From contig CM074861.1 of NCBI GenBank assembly GCA_037501455.1, positions 97,441,001 to 97,505,000 of the forward strand: a stretch of DNA of 64,000 nucleotides. Direction: 5' to 3'. Source of the stretch: Lantana camara (taxonomy: Eukaryota; Streptophyta; Magnoliopsida; Lamiales; Verbenaceae). The translations under genes were made by a program, and so were the position numbers. Shown here piece by piece: positions 49,501 through 61,098 of the stretch. Under the pieces are notes generated by a model. That model was not told where the DNA came from and did not search any database. It saw only the letters and a list, made by a program, of their open reading frames with translations. The first letter of the stretch is position 1. Every line of letters begins with the position of its first letter.

Positions 49501-51454
49501 ACCCTCAAACGAAGAACTTCTCATCCCCTAACCTCGGGGTCTGACTGTAATTATTCCTAAGCTTTACTCGAGAATATTCACAAAACTTTTGTTGTTGCAA
49601 AGGACCTTTTCGCTTCACATTACGCCTCATTTGCTCCACCAGCTGCTGGTTGGCAGATGCATCTACCTTATGGAACAGGATACGGCATGCAATTACATCC
49701 TCATGCAATGGTACGTCAAATAGTAAAATAAAATTAAAATATCCATGTTTTGGATCGATATGAAAACTGAAGTATTAGGACATTATGTCGGCCTGAAATC
49801 GTATATTATTTCGTTGCAGTCTGTAGCTGGTTATCAGAGTCGCCCACGAGCAAGAAATCCTTTTGATGTTGGTGATGACGGACCCCAAGCTCAACCAGAA
49901 ATGGTAAGATTATATAATTTAAGTCACTGTTTTTTCCTTAATTTCAATCTCTCTCACTTTTCTTCCCCTCGCTTTTCTTGTAGTTTCCTTCCATGTCACC
50001 ATTGCATGGAGCTCCGCCTAACATGCCGGCTTCAACAGCGCAGCCATCGCCTTATGCTGCGGCTCTCTCCTCGCATATGTCTCCATTTGGGATGAACATG
50101 GCTTTAGGTAAAATATGATCATAAAACAAAATTAATAAATCTATTTCAAGACTTGGATTGGTCATGTCTTAATGGTGGCTTCTTGTATTGTATAGTTCCT
50201 GGAGCTTACATGGCGCAGTTACCGAATAACATGCCAATTCCCAGGTAACTTAATATTTTTTCTTTGATCACTATATGTTGGTTATTTCAAATTATTGATA
50301 TTTTCCCAGCTCTGCTACGTGCTTCAAGCATTGCATACCATTATTTACCGTTTTATTTCTTTTTGTTTCTCTTTCTGTTGGAGCCTGGAGGGAGTCAAAT
50401 ATTAACATAAAGGGACAATTACACTGCCATACCCTTATCTTTTGCAGAATTACACATACCACCCTGAGGTTTGAGAAATTACAAAAACCTCCCCTTTTAA
50501 AGAATTTGCATTACATCTAGATCCATCAGTTTTGGTGATTCCATCTCTAATTTTCATAAATACCTTACTTGGTCCTCTCTACTCACCTATCTTTTGACTT
50601 TATATTCATGACAATAGCAACACATGATAGGCCAAATCTTAAAAGTAATTTCTCAAACTTAAGAGCAAATTCTAGTATACATTTAGGCCAAACCGTGGGG
50701 TAAGTCCGTATACAAAATTAAAGTAAGTCCATCCAACCTGTCTATATCTCATCAATGGTGTTTACCCACCTTAGTTTGTCACCTGTCCTACTGAGGAAGC
50801 TTGCTTTTATCCAAAACCTCAAACTTTTTCCAATTTCATACACTTGTCGTTCCTCTGTACATGCCAACTCTATTTCTTGATCAATTTAGTACTTATATGG
50901 GATCAGTTACATCCAACTACCCTCATATTTGATTTAATTACAATTTAGTTCCTATTCATTGCATATTTACCATGTAATCTTTAAACTTTACATTCCATTT
51001 GAGGTCCCTGACGTCTGTTAGGGTTCCGTTAAGTTGGTTAGTTATCCTTCCTAAATTGCCTCTGAATTTATTACAAATACATCACTATAGTTTCTTTAAT
51101 AATAAAACGATCCCTACAGTTTCTTTTGGAATTTTGGAAGGAGAATTGATCAACTTAACGAAATCCTAACGGACGTCAGGGACCTCAAACGAAATGTAAA
51201 ATTTAGGGACTACATGATAAATACACAAAGAATAACGATTGAGTTGTAATTAGGACAAACCTGAGGGTAGTTGATTGTAATTATTTCTACTTATATATGT
51301 ATTCTTCATCTTCAGGCCACAAGGAACCGCTAATGTTAACAAACCTGAAGATGCATTTGCATCCCTGAACCCTATTAAGCAAGTTAGCGGAGCAGACTCT
51401 TTACCTGATGCAACTAATTCTTCAGCATTTAGAGGAGCAAATCCATTTGGATAG
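46508..51454 (+). CDS. AGD14: AGD14/NIG-like ADP-ribosylation factor GTPase-activating protein
   Basis: Exons: 46508-46606, 46910-46971, 47068-47155, 47252-47313, 47400-47496, 48137-48574, 48764-49192, 49297-49362, 49603-49710, 49820-49903, 49984-50107, 50196-50244, 51316-51454. They sum to 1845 bases (614 residues), all GT-AG. The N-terminal 125 residues form the ArfGAP domain with a zinc finger (CINCNCLGPQYVC ... VCTSCSGV) and HREFTHRVKSVSMAKF. The rest is a Ser/Pro/Gln-rich tail with LIDFDD, a DSIESLLLDW-type box and a final GANPFG, matching the Arabidopsis NIG/AGD14 class. Such proteins stimulate GTP hydrolysis by ARF; NIG is also known as a cytosolic partner of a begomovirus shuttle protein. 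Choosing between AGD14 and NIG is uncertain. Introns carry several foldback MITEs. Confidence 0.9.
49417..49557. mobile_element. Small foldback MITE in ArfGAP intron 8
   Basis: Left gggatgattacagttaag pairs with the reverse complement of the right end ggaataattacagtcag. Inner arms share cttgaggtta/ccgaggttagg. It ends about 45 bases before an exon. Confidence 0.5.
50412..50712. mobile_element. Foldback MITE in ArfGAP intron 12, first of two
   Basis: Left end gggacaattacactgccata with inner phrase gaggtttgagaaattac; the right end inverted contains aagtttgagaaattact and ggacttaccccacggtttgg. It is related to the TIC236 intron 21 element. Confidence 0.5.
50899..51287. mobile_element. Foldback MITE in ArfGAP intron 12, second, with 9-bp target duplication
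   Basis: Arms of about 165 bases pair with each other. Left caactaccctcatatttg matches right-inverted caactaccctcaggtttg, and both arms carry gaggtccctgacgtc. Flanks tacttatat (50890-50898 and 51288-51296) are identical over 9 bp, as in Mutator-type elements. Confidence 0.85.
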
Positions 51455-52805
51455 TGGCTAATATGACATTATATTTAGATACAAAGTTAGAAATGATAAT
51501 TTGGAAAGATTTAGAGGGCCGGAATTGAATTTTTACAAAATATAAAGGGGTGAGAGTGGTTGACTGGAGTGCAGTAAGCTGAAGTTGAAAATATGACGGA
51601 TGAAGTGTGGAGTTGGGGTGATAGGGGTCATTATGTAAATTTATAGAAGTTTAAGGGCAAAAGATGTATATAACGTCTATGTAATGGGTGATCATGTAAT
51701 TTATGTTTGTTTGCATTTATGAATGTCTTTTTTCTTTCTTTTCCTGTTTTACTGTTGATGATAGTAAATATTATTGCTGCTTTGGTTTCTGGAAAAGATA
51801 GTTTCTTTTTTAGTGCATTTATCATTTCCTTTCCTGAGTTCTTTTCTTGCACTCCAAAGAAATACCACTAGTCAAGTCATGTAGTGATATTAAATGCTGA
51901 TATCTGTTACCATGAGGTGGATATGGGGAAAAAATTATAAATTTAGTATACCAATTCGATTAATTCAACGATTTTGATATATTTTATTTTGTAGCTATAA
52001 AATAAGATTGTATTTTAAAAATTATGCTATTTAATGCACTTTTTGACTGAATACCCAACTTTGCATGCCGGAAATCTGATCCGGTCGCACGTGTAAATTC
52101 TGGATAGTAAAATCAGTTTCCAATTAGAAATGCGCATAAAATTACTTAATTTTGAAAATACGATCCTATTTTATGGTTGGAAAATGAAATATACAAAAAA
52201 GGTTGAGTTAATCGAATAGATTTACCAAATTTGTAATTTCCCCCACATATAGGGTACCCCCACCCCAAACATTTTTATATTTTTATTGAAAGAAATAAAA
52301 CTGAATATTTTGTTTTTATTTTCTATTTTCGTCCTCTTAATTTTTTTTATTTTTTGTCTTTTTAATAAAATTCCCACTTGTATTTTACAAAATTAGAACT
52401 AGATTGGTGAGAAGTAATAAATAATTTTCACTATTTATGACCCTCAATGCAAGCTCTAACATTCCTATGTCGGTGCAAGAGAATTTCAATGCCCATCTCC
52501 TACAATTATTGTAGGGCACCACAAATTGCTTATAATCTAATCTATCTCTGCATATAATGGCATATGTCTTACCAAAAAAAAAATATAATGGCATATGTGT
52601 CATTCAATGTAAGACTATGTTGTATTATCTTAAATGGCGGAAAATTCTAGCCAAATCTAGTTATTAATTACACAATAAATGATTTAGATTGTTCTTTAAT
52701 TAACTAATCTCTTTAAGATTTAGAAGAAAAAGGAAATCTGCATTAATTGTGTATTTGTTATGCATTCGCTAATTTTTTATTTTTTTTTGGGTAAAATTAT
52801 GCATT
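51455..52805. other. ArfGAP 3'UTR and AT-rich intergenic space; no gene seen
   Basis: The first few hundred bases are probably 3'UTR. The remainder is AT-rich with poly-T and poly-A runs and no frame worth calling. Confidence 0.5.
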
Positions 52806-52818
52806 AGTTAATTATGTG
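52806..52818. repeat. Left SINE target duplication, split by copia-B
   Basis: agttaattatgtg here, continued by tata at 58902, matches agttaattatgtatat at 59114-59129. The last five bases, atgtg (52814-52818), are also the left target duplication of copia-B. Confidence 0.6.
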
Positions 52819-53420
52819 TGTTGAGAAGATGGGAGAAATGGAATCAGAATGACACGGGTAGTCCCTGTCCTTAGAATATATGTCAAGCTGAAAAAGATGA
52901 ATTCAGACAATAGCAATTTGCCAGAATTCAGGTGAATTTTGCTGTATATTTTCAGGTGTTGGATTGTCTATTTATAGGCGTCAGGAGTTTGGCAGGATTA
53001 AATGTGAGAATTTGAATAGGTCAATTCAGGTGTTAATGGCCTGAATTACACCCATTTTAATGCCCACTACCTGACTGTTACATCCCTCAACGGATCTAAG
53101 TGCGCCATCAAACGCCACATTCGCCCATGCCCAGCCCCGGCCCGAGCCCGTGCCCGCGCGGGCGGTGCGGTGCACCGCACCGCGTGTGAGCCCATTTAGT
53201 CCTCTCTTGGGTCCCATAATTTAATAACACATACAACATTATAATATATAAAGTTGTCTGCTTAGTGTTATTTTTCCAATGTGGGACACAATAACCAATG
53301 CACATTTTCCAAACAACCTTTGATATGTCTTTGCATAATTATTGATTAATCCTCCAACAGTTAATCATATATATATTAATTCTCCAACAATTAATTTATT
53401 TATGCACAGCATATTCAACA
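52819..53420 (-). repeat. copia-B 3' LTR, 602 bp
   Basis: Almost identical to the right LTR except that it lacks two blocks present there, of about 60 and about 165 bases. It contains a minus-strand TATA-type cctataaata near 52970-52980 and a GC-rich palindrome around ggtgcaccgcaccgc (53163-53183). Confidence 0.92.
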
Positions 53421-53953
53421 ATCCCCCACTTGTTTGGAAAACTACTCTTTTGCCAGACAAGTCCCTGAAGATTTTGTCAAAGATCACATGCCTAGAGGAA
53501 GGTGTGACGAACATTGAACCTTCCCTTAGTGTAAATAACTCAAAACTGCATCGAAGTTGACGGTGTCCGTAGATTGAACCTCAACTCCTTCGTGATGCAA
53601 TCGGAGTTATCACACACATGTTTTCTTTCTCATACAGCAAGCACTCCACTGCTTTGCGCTTATAAGGCCATACGCCATATCCCGTTTCATGAACCTTTAA
53701 GAGAGTAAACCACAACTCTCTATAAGAAGCGGCTTCACTTCTTGTTCATATAGGCAAAATGTTTCTCGAGCACTAGTTGCATTAGTGCAGCATTTTGTTA
53801 GGAGCATAGCTCGACCTTGTCACTTTGCAACTCACTGAGCTATCTTTTACTACATATGAGACCACTTTGATAGCTCTAACCAACTCGAGACTTGTTTTTC
53901 CCTTTGAACCTATAACCCGGGGTAACCTAGATTATAGGTAGGGTTACCATCAC

Positions 53954-56900
53954 TTATGGTTCGGGTGGTTTAAGTCCCATATCTCTAGTAGTTGTAGCTA
54001 CTAAGTCTCTCGTCAGAGGCTTAGTAAATGGATCAGCCAAATTCTTATTTGACCTCACATAGACAATTGTTATGATACCATCTTGTATCAATTGTCTCAC
54101 AAATGCATGTCTAAGACCAATATGTCTAGACTTGCCATTATAGGTACCACTATACGCTTTTGTAAGCGTAGCTTCGCTGTCACAATACAACGAAATTGGA
54201 GGCATTGGACTCGGCCATAGATCTATGTCTAACAACATATTTCTAATCCAATCAGCCTCTTGTCCAGCTTGTGCCAAAGCTATGAACTCAGATTCCATGG
54301 TAGAGTGAGAGATTATTGTCTGTTTCTTGCTTGCCCAAGAAACAGCCCCACCGGCAAGAGTGAAAACCCACCCACTTGTGGATTTATTATCTCCCACGCT
54401 AGTTATCCAACTCGCGTCTGAGTACCCTTCCAACACACTAGGGAACTTATTATAGAACAAACTAAAGCTAATAGTTCTCTTAAGGTACCCAAGTACCCTA
54501 CTAATAGCTTTCCAATGATCAGCATTGGGACTACTCGTGTATCTGCTAAGTTTTGAAACTGCAAAGGAAATATCTGGTCTAGTGCAATGCATTGCGTACA
54601 TAAGGCTGCCAATAGCACTTGCATATTCAAGCTGTGCAATAGCTCTACCAGTATTTTCTTTAAGTTTCAGTCCGTTGTCAAACGGAGTATTCACCTCCTT
54701 GATCTCGAGGTGATTAAACTTAGTCAGAACTTTCTCAATATAGTGAGATTGGTTTAGTGAAAAACCCCCACTATGTTTTTTAACTTTGATGCCTAAAATA
54801 GTATCTACTTTACCTAAGTCTTTCATCTTAAAGACCGAGGATAGATACTTTTTAGTCTCGTTTACTCCAATCATATTCGTCCCGATGATCAACATATCAT
54901 CGACATATAGACAGACTATCACCATATAGTCAGCCGTACTTTTGGAGTAAATGCACCTGTCAGCACTGTTATACTTGAATCCGAATTTCAAGATCGCAGT
55001 GTCAAACTTCTCATGCCACTGTTTTGGTGCTTGTTTTAGACCATACAGGGATTTGACTAACTTACACACTTTATTTTCTGTTCCCGGTGCTACAAAACCC
55101 TCAGGTTGTTCCATATAGATTTCTTCTTTTAAATTTCCATTTAAAAATGCTGTCTTTACGTCCATTTGATGAACAAACAGATCGTAAAGAGAGGCTAAGG
55201 CAAGAAGAATTCTAATGGAAGCAACTCGAGCCACCGGTGCATAAGTGTCAAAGTAGTCAATCCCTTCTACTTGTCTAAACCCTTTGGCAACTAATCTAGC
55301 TTTAAAAGCTGATATAGTGCCATCAGTGTTTCGTTTTCTTCTGAACACCCACTTGCACCCAATGGGTTTAGAACCACGAGGTAAGTCTGCTAATACCCAA
55401 GTACTATTACCCAAGATCGAATCCATTTCATCGTTTACAACTTCCTTCCAAAAGGAAGCATCTCGAGAAGCCATAGCTTCCGAAAATGTTTTAGGATCCG
55501 TCTCAAGTGAAAATACAAACGGTATTTCACTTACCACTTTATTATCTTGGTCCCCCTCCACCAAGAATAATAAAGCATCAGAAGAGATAAAGTCTTTATC
55601 CAAACTTTTCTCTTTTCTTGCTCTAGTACTCCTTCTAGGCTCAATTGGTTGTGTAGGAATGTTATTTTCCTCAACCGGCCTTATAAGACCTCTAGGCTCA
55701 ATTTGGGATGGCCCAGAATCATTTCCAACATCTTTTAAAAATGTATTTTCGAAGAACTCAACATCCCTGGACTCAGTTATCACATTAGACTCCAAATCAA
55801 GAAGTCTATAGGCCTTGCTATTAAGAGCATATCCAACGAATACACTTTTAATAGCTCTGGCTCCTAACTTAGTCCGTTTGGAATCAGGAACCTGAAAATA
55901 AGCCACACACCCCCACACTTTAAAATAGCTTATGTTGGGTTTTCTGCCTTTCCATATTTCATAGGGACTAGAATTCACAACAGTACTAGGCATCCTATTT
56001 AGAATATGGCACGCTGACAGAAGGGCTTCACCCCACAAGTTGTGAGGTAAATTTGCATGATTTAACATGCAATTTATCATGTCCAGAAAGGTACGATTTT
56101 TCCTTTCAGCTACACCGTTCTGCTGGGGTGTATAACCGACAGTTGTTTGATGTATGATACCACTTTCTTCGCAAAGTGTATCAAAAGCATTCAAACAATA
56201 TCCCATGCCTCGATCAGAACGTAGAACCTTAATCTTCTTCTCAAGTTGGGTTTCTACTTCTGATTTATATTTCACAAACGAGATAAGTGCTTCATCCTTA
56301 GTTCGTAAAAGATATACGTAACAAAATCTACTAGCATCATCAATAAAAGTTATAAAATACCTTTTTCCACCTCTAGTTAAAATTCCATTTAATTCACAAA
56401 TATCTGTATGAATTAAATCTAATATTTGTGATTCTCTTTTAACACTTGGAAAAGGTTTTCTAACAAATTTTTACTTTGCACATATTTCACACTTATCAAG
56501 TTCATTTTTACCAATATCAATTAATCACATTGCATGCATATTTTTCAAGTTCTTTGCACTAACATGTCCTAATCGACTATGCCATAAAGAAATTGAAGAA
56601 ATCATGTAAGCAGAAACGAGATTCATATTATTGATAGACATCTTATACATCCCATTACAAGCATAGCCTTTTCTAACAAATTCGCCATTTTTTATGATGA
56701 TGACTTTGCCAGATTCAACAGAAATCTTAAAACCTTTCTTATCTAACAAATCAACAGAAATTAAACTTTTCCTAACATCTGGTACAAACAAGACATTAAT
56801 CAAAGTTAATTTCTTTCCGGAGGTAAAGTTGAGCTCAACAGATCCTTTGCCTCCAACACCGGCTTTGGAGCTATTTCCCATCTGAACCTCTTGCCCCACA

Positions 56901-58066
56901 ACTTCTTCAAAGGTCTTGAAAAGCCTTCGATCATTGCAAATGTGAACCGTTGCTCCAGAATCTAACCACCATCCAGAGAGTTCACTTGCCATGTTGATTT
57001 CAGAAATCATAGCCACATCGAGGCTAAGATCAGTCACCATGGCAACTAGGTTCTCCTCAACCATGTTTGCAACTCCGGATCCACTCTTCCGTTGTGGGCA
57101 TTCTCTCGCATAATGTCCTGTTTCTCCACAAACATGACACTTGCCTTTTCTTTTGTTAGTAGCATTATGAGCAGGTTTAGGTTTTTGCCCGGATTTCTTA
57201 AATTGTCCTTGATTCTTTTTAACCCCGAAAGGCTTCTTTTTAGAACTTCCAGCCTCAACATAATTCACGCTGGATTGTCCTTGAACCAAATTCTTGCCAT
57301 CGCGTTTCCGAGCCTCCTCTTCAATACGCAGATATTTCTGAATTTGTTCCAAGGACATATCCTCAGATTTATGCATCAATCTCTTTGCATAATCTTTCCA
57401 GGTAGGAGGGAGCTTTGAAATTATAGCTCCTACCTGGAAGGCTTCTGGAAGGACAATTTTCACTATCCGAAGTTTGTTGACAATTACCTGGAGCTCATGC
57501 ACTTGCTCCAGGATTGGTTTATTATCAACCATTTTGAAATCGAGGTATTTAGATACTAAGTATTTGTTAGTACCTTCTTCCTCAGCCTTATACTTGTATT
57601 CCAGCGCCTCTCATAGCTCTCTAGGTGATTTGACGTTTGTTTACAGATCATATAATCTGTCAGAAAGAGTGTTGAGGATGTGGCCACGAGCCAACTCTTC
57701 ATCTTCAGCTCTTTTCTTTCGTTGTTGCTGAAGTGTCTTTACTATTTCTTGATGGATCTGCAAGGCATTCAGGGAGGGACCTGCGGCTGCAGTACTTGCA
57801 GGAGGATTGGCAGGAGGAGCACCGCCTGCTGCAGTGGGATTGGCAGGAGGAACAACACCTGCTGCAGTGGTTGGTGGATCCAAATCAACAGGCTGCTGGG
57901 GAGCAGGAGGATCTTCTGGAATTGGTGGCAGGCTGAGATCCAGAACATAGGCCAGCTTCAAAACGGTAAGCAGGAACTTCATCTTGTCTTGCCAGCGGCT
58001 GAAATTGTTTCCATCGAAGCGATCCAATTTCTGCTGGTTCATGATACGGAAGGATTCTGATTCCAT
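53954..58066 (-). pseudogene. copia-B gag-pol polyprotein with four nonsense codons
   Basis: A single minus-strand frame of 1371 codons runs from ATG 58066 to TAA at 53954-53956. Domains in order: gag (LDRFDGNNFSRWQDKM), zinc knuckle (CHVCGETGHYAREC), protease (WWLDSGATVHI), GAG-pre-integrase (LWHSRLGHVS), integrase (FITFIDDASRF, TPQQNGVAERKNR), reverse transcriptase (MDVKTAFLNGNL, YVDDMLIIG) and RNase H (CDSEAT, LADPFTKPL). In-frame stops are at 57641-57643 (TAA), 57611-57613 (TGA), 56525-56527 (TGA) and 56471-56473 (TAA). With no frameshift and similar LTRs, the element looks recently inactivated. Confidence 0.93.
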
Positions 58067-58092
58067 CTTCACACGAATTAACACTTTAAGAT

Positions 58093-58896
58093 TGTTGAGA
58101 AGATGGGAGAAATGGAATCAGAATGACACGGGTAGTCCCTGTCCTTAAAGTGTTAATCGCCCCTACTCTCTGAGTTTGCTAAAGGTTGCAGACGATTTAC
58201 TTTTAGGATATATGTCAAGCTGAAAAAGATGAATTCAGACAATAGCAATTTGCCAGAATTCAGGTGAATTTTGCTGTATGTTTTCAGGTGTTGGATTGTC
58301 TATTTATAGGCGTCAGGAGTTTGGCAGGATTAAATGTGGGAATTTGAATAAGTCAATTCAGGTGTTAATGGCCTGAATTACACCCCTTTTAATGCCCACT
58401 ACCTGACTGTTACATCCCTCAACAGATCTGACTGTTGAATCAGATTCGGATGTACCTAGACATCCCTCAGCGGATGTACTTGGACATTGGTTCGTAATTC
58501 GAATTTTTTGGACTGAATCAGGCCGACTCTGGCTCAAAAAGTAAGGCTTTGGGCTCGGAGGCGAGGTTCCTAGCGACGATGCGCACGTGCGAAGTGCACC
58601 ATCAAACGCCACATTCGCCCATGCCCGCCCGCGCGCGCACAGGCGGTGCACCGCACCGCGTGTGAGCCCATTTAGTCCTCTCTTGGGTCCCATAATTTAA
58701 TAACACATACAGCATTATAATATATAAAGTTGTCTGCTTAGTGTTATTTTTCCAATGTGGGACACAATAACCAATGCACATTTTCCAAACAACCTTTGAT
58801 ATGCCTTTGCATAATTATTGATTAATCCTCCAACAGTTAATCATATATATATTAATTCTCCAACAATTAATTTATTTATGCACAGCATATTCAACA
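58093..58896 (-). repeat. copia-B 5' LTR, 804 bp
   Basis: Matches the left LTR but carries extra blocks at about 58146-58204 and about 58430-58597. A minus-strand TATA-type cctataaata lies near 58302-58312. The first block brings cttaaagtgttaat (58144-58157), the inverse of attaacactttaag just outside the LTR (58077-58090). Confidence 0.92.
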
Positions 58897-58901
58897 ATGT
58901 G

Positions 58902-59113
58902 TATACCAACGAGCAGTTGATTTAAGTAGAAAAAGGGTTTTAATTCACTTAAGCAAGGTTTCGAGTTCGAAACTTGTAGATGTAAAAAATTATGTTGAAA
59001 GAGATCATCGTGAAAAACATCTTCGATACCTCGAGAAATTAGTTACTCACCCAATTAGGCGGGGGAGATAAAAAGAAAAAGGGTAGCAACTTTTTTTTTC
59101 CCAAAAAAAAAAA
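58902..59113 (+). mobile_element. tRNA-type SINE
   Basis: Begins near ccaacgagcagttgattt, has a Pol III B-box-like ggtttcgagttcgaaac (58961-58977), and ends in an A-run (59103-59113). Matching flanks are agttaattatgtg-tata (52806-52818 plus 58902) and agttaattatgtatat (59114-59129). The left copy is interrupted by copia-B. The A-box is poorly conserved. Confidence 0.6.
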
Positions 59114-59129
59114 AGTTAATTATGTATAT

Positions 59130-59588
59130 GAACATGGAAAAAGGCAGCAATCTATCAGAAAACCTGGAAGATAAAATGTACTGACATATTTAATCTGTTA
59201 TGGGATGTAAGTAGGCTGATAAATTAGTCAAATATCTCGTATTCGACATCCTAAATAGACAAATAGCTTAATTAGATATCTCGTGTTCGAAATTCTAAAA
59301 AGGCTGATGATTTAACCAAATATTTCGTGTATGGCCGAGATCCAAAGAATGGAACTATTATTATAGAGATAGTTAGGCACTTCAGAGGTGGATTTAGTGG
59401 TTTGATCGGACTCGGCCCAAAAAATAAATGGAATATAGAATCGAGAAGCTATATTTCATTTGTTACATAAACTTAAAACTTGTTGAAATGTATAGGATTA
59501 AAAAGAAAAAGGGGAAAGAAACATGAATAATAATGTACATAATAAATGTATGGGATTGAATATCCGCCAAAGTAGTTGGTCTATTTTG
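59130..59588. other. Intergenic; short repeated motif, no gene seen
   Basis: A phrase like aaatatctcgtattcgacatcctaaa recurs three times between 59225 and 59335. The rest is AT-rich upstream sequence of the next gene. Confidence 0.45.
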
Positions 59589-59590
59589 AC

Positions 59591-59598
59591 TTATATAC
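59591..59598 (+). promoter_or_regulatory. TATA box of thionin-like gene 1
   Basis: ttatatac followed by agagccctccaatt, about 75 bases before the ATG. The same arrangement (tatataaa then cagccctccaata) precedes gene 2, so the promoter was duplicated with the gene. Confidence 0.65.
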
Positions 59599-59669
59599 AG
59601 AGCCCTCCAATTTTCAAAATTACATAAAAACACCATCCCTATCAACAAAAGTTGGCGGTGATCGAGGCC

Positions 59670-60353
59670 ATGGGCAGGAGCATGAGCGTCGGCGCTATGG
59701 TGGTTCTCGTGGTGGCGCTTTTGGTCGCGACGGCGCGTGCACAGAACACGATATATAGCTGTTGGGGTGGATGCTACAATGGGTGCTTCTTGAGGAGCAG
59801 CAAAACAAGAGCTGAGATGTTGTCTTGTTATTACCAGTGTCTTAATAGCTGTGTCCCTCGTTCTGCTTCTGATTATCAGTACTACTGTCAGATTGGATGC
59901 TCACTTGAACTCTGCAGTCCTGCTGTTTATGGTACTCTCTCTTTCTCACATTCAAGAATCTTGCATTCTTGATCATAAAATCTATCGATAATGTGTTTGG
60001 TTTAACCGATCACTCTCAAAATTTGGTCAAATACGTTCTATTTTAGGTTTGTTTTCGTCTCTCCACCTATAGATGTTCTGATTCTGCAAACTTCACGTTC
60101 CAACTGGGCTACATGTATGAGGCCCTGGGTGTGAGGAGGGTGTCAAATGTCCCAAATCGAAAATTTAAAGATGTTGCTTTTAATATATAATGACTTAGCA
60201 AGCATCTTATTTAAGAAAGATGATAAAAGATTCTTGTTTTGGTAAATCTTGGGAATTGTGGGGTTGAATTATGTGTGTTTTAATGTCCATGCAGCAGATG
60301 GAGCAGCGTTGGAGAGCTGTTATGGAAGGTGCGCCAACCTCTGCAAAACTTGA
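59670..60353 (+). CDS. Secreted cysteine-rich thionin-like protein 1, 2 exons
   Basis: Exons 59670-59931 and 60295-60353 (GT-AG, phase-1 intron) give 106 residues. ATG 59670 starts a signal peptide (hydrophobic VGAMVVLVVALLVATARA), cleaved around residue 25. The mature part has twelve cysteines in four triplets: CWGGCYNGC, CYYQCLNSC, CQIGCSLELC and CYGRCANLC. This spacing resembles plant thionin-like proteins, small secreted peptides often linked to defence or reproduction. No activity can be read from sequence. A paralog lies 0.75 kb downstream. Confidence 0.8.
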
Positions 60354-61020
60354 AGAAAATGCATGGAATTGAGCACCAATTTCCACCCAGATTTGGAGAA
60401 TTTCTACTTTTCTAGCAAATAAAAATTTAAAATTGTGTTTGTTTTGCTTTATTAGCAGTTGACCCTTGTTGTACGATTTCTTTAATTTCCTATTTAATGT
60501 TTTGTTTCAAGCAGAAGAAAAGGGAAAAAAACAAGTGGACCCTTCTCTTTATTTCTTATGCCTCCTGAGCTTATGCAACACTAGAATTGCCATTATCGTT
60601 TGGCCGAATCCAACTAGTTATACGACAACTCGACAAGTTAATACAACACTTAGAATTACCATTACACCCATCTTGTCGGACCCTCTCTTTATAGTCAATG
60701 ACTCAAACACGAGACATCTCGTTAAAGCAAATGCGTATAATTGATAACTCTTTAATAGATACAACAATGATGTTGTAGATCTCTCTCTACCATATAATTT
60801 ATGCATCAAAAGAGCAAACTCTTCCTCTAATCAAATGTGCAGCTTTTACTATGACCCTTACTGATTCAAGACTGCTGAAATCATCACTTTGGACTGATGC
60901 CCACAGAGCTGCTTTCTCCTGAGGTGGGAAGATGAATTGAGTTGAAATACACTAACCACCCCATAAATGAGATTGATTCAATTTAATGGCCCAACTGCAT
61001 TAGCTATAGGATTCTTAGCC
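60354..61020. other. Spacer between the two thionin-like genes; no gene seen
   Basis: 3'UTR of gene 1, then AT-rich sequence leading to the gene 2 promoter. No convincing frame. Confidence 0.5.
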
Positions 61021-61028
61021 TATATAAA
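61021..61028 (+). promoter_or_regulatory. TATA box of thionin-like gene 2
   Basis: tatataaa followed by gcagccctccaatata. Transcription should begin near 61050, which favours the ATG at 61099 over the in-frame ATGs farther upstream. Confidence 0.7.
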
Positions 61029-61098
61029 GCAGCCCTCCAATATAATGCAAGCAGCTATGTATTTTATTTTCCATAGAGTAGCAGAAAAGGTGGTGGCT

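Larger units (their letters stand above)
52819..58896 (-). mobile_element. Ty1/copia LTR retrotransposon (copia-B), nearly complete
   Basis: Flanked by the 5-bp target duplication atgtg (52814-52818 and 58897-58901). LTRs begin TGTTGAGAAG and end ATATTCAACA. Coding is on the minus strand, so the right LTR is the 5' LTR. Beside the 3' LTR is the purine tract (minus strand caagtgggggat). The polyprotein frame is unbroken by frameshifts but has four stops. Inserted into the target duplication of a SINE. Confidence 0.95.

Noticed and set aside
53163..53183. GC palindrome in copia-B LTR as a regulatory hairpin
   Set aside because: It is inside a CG-rich low-complexity stretch that differs between the two LTRs; no further support.
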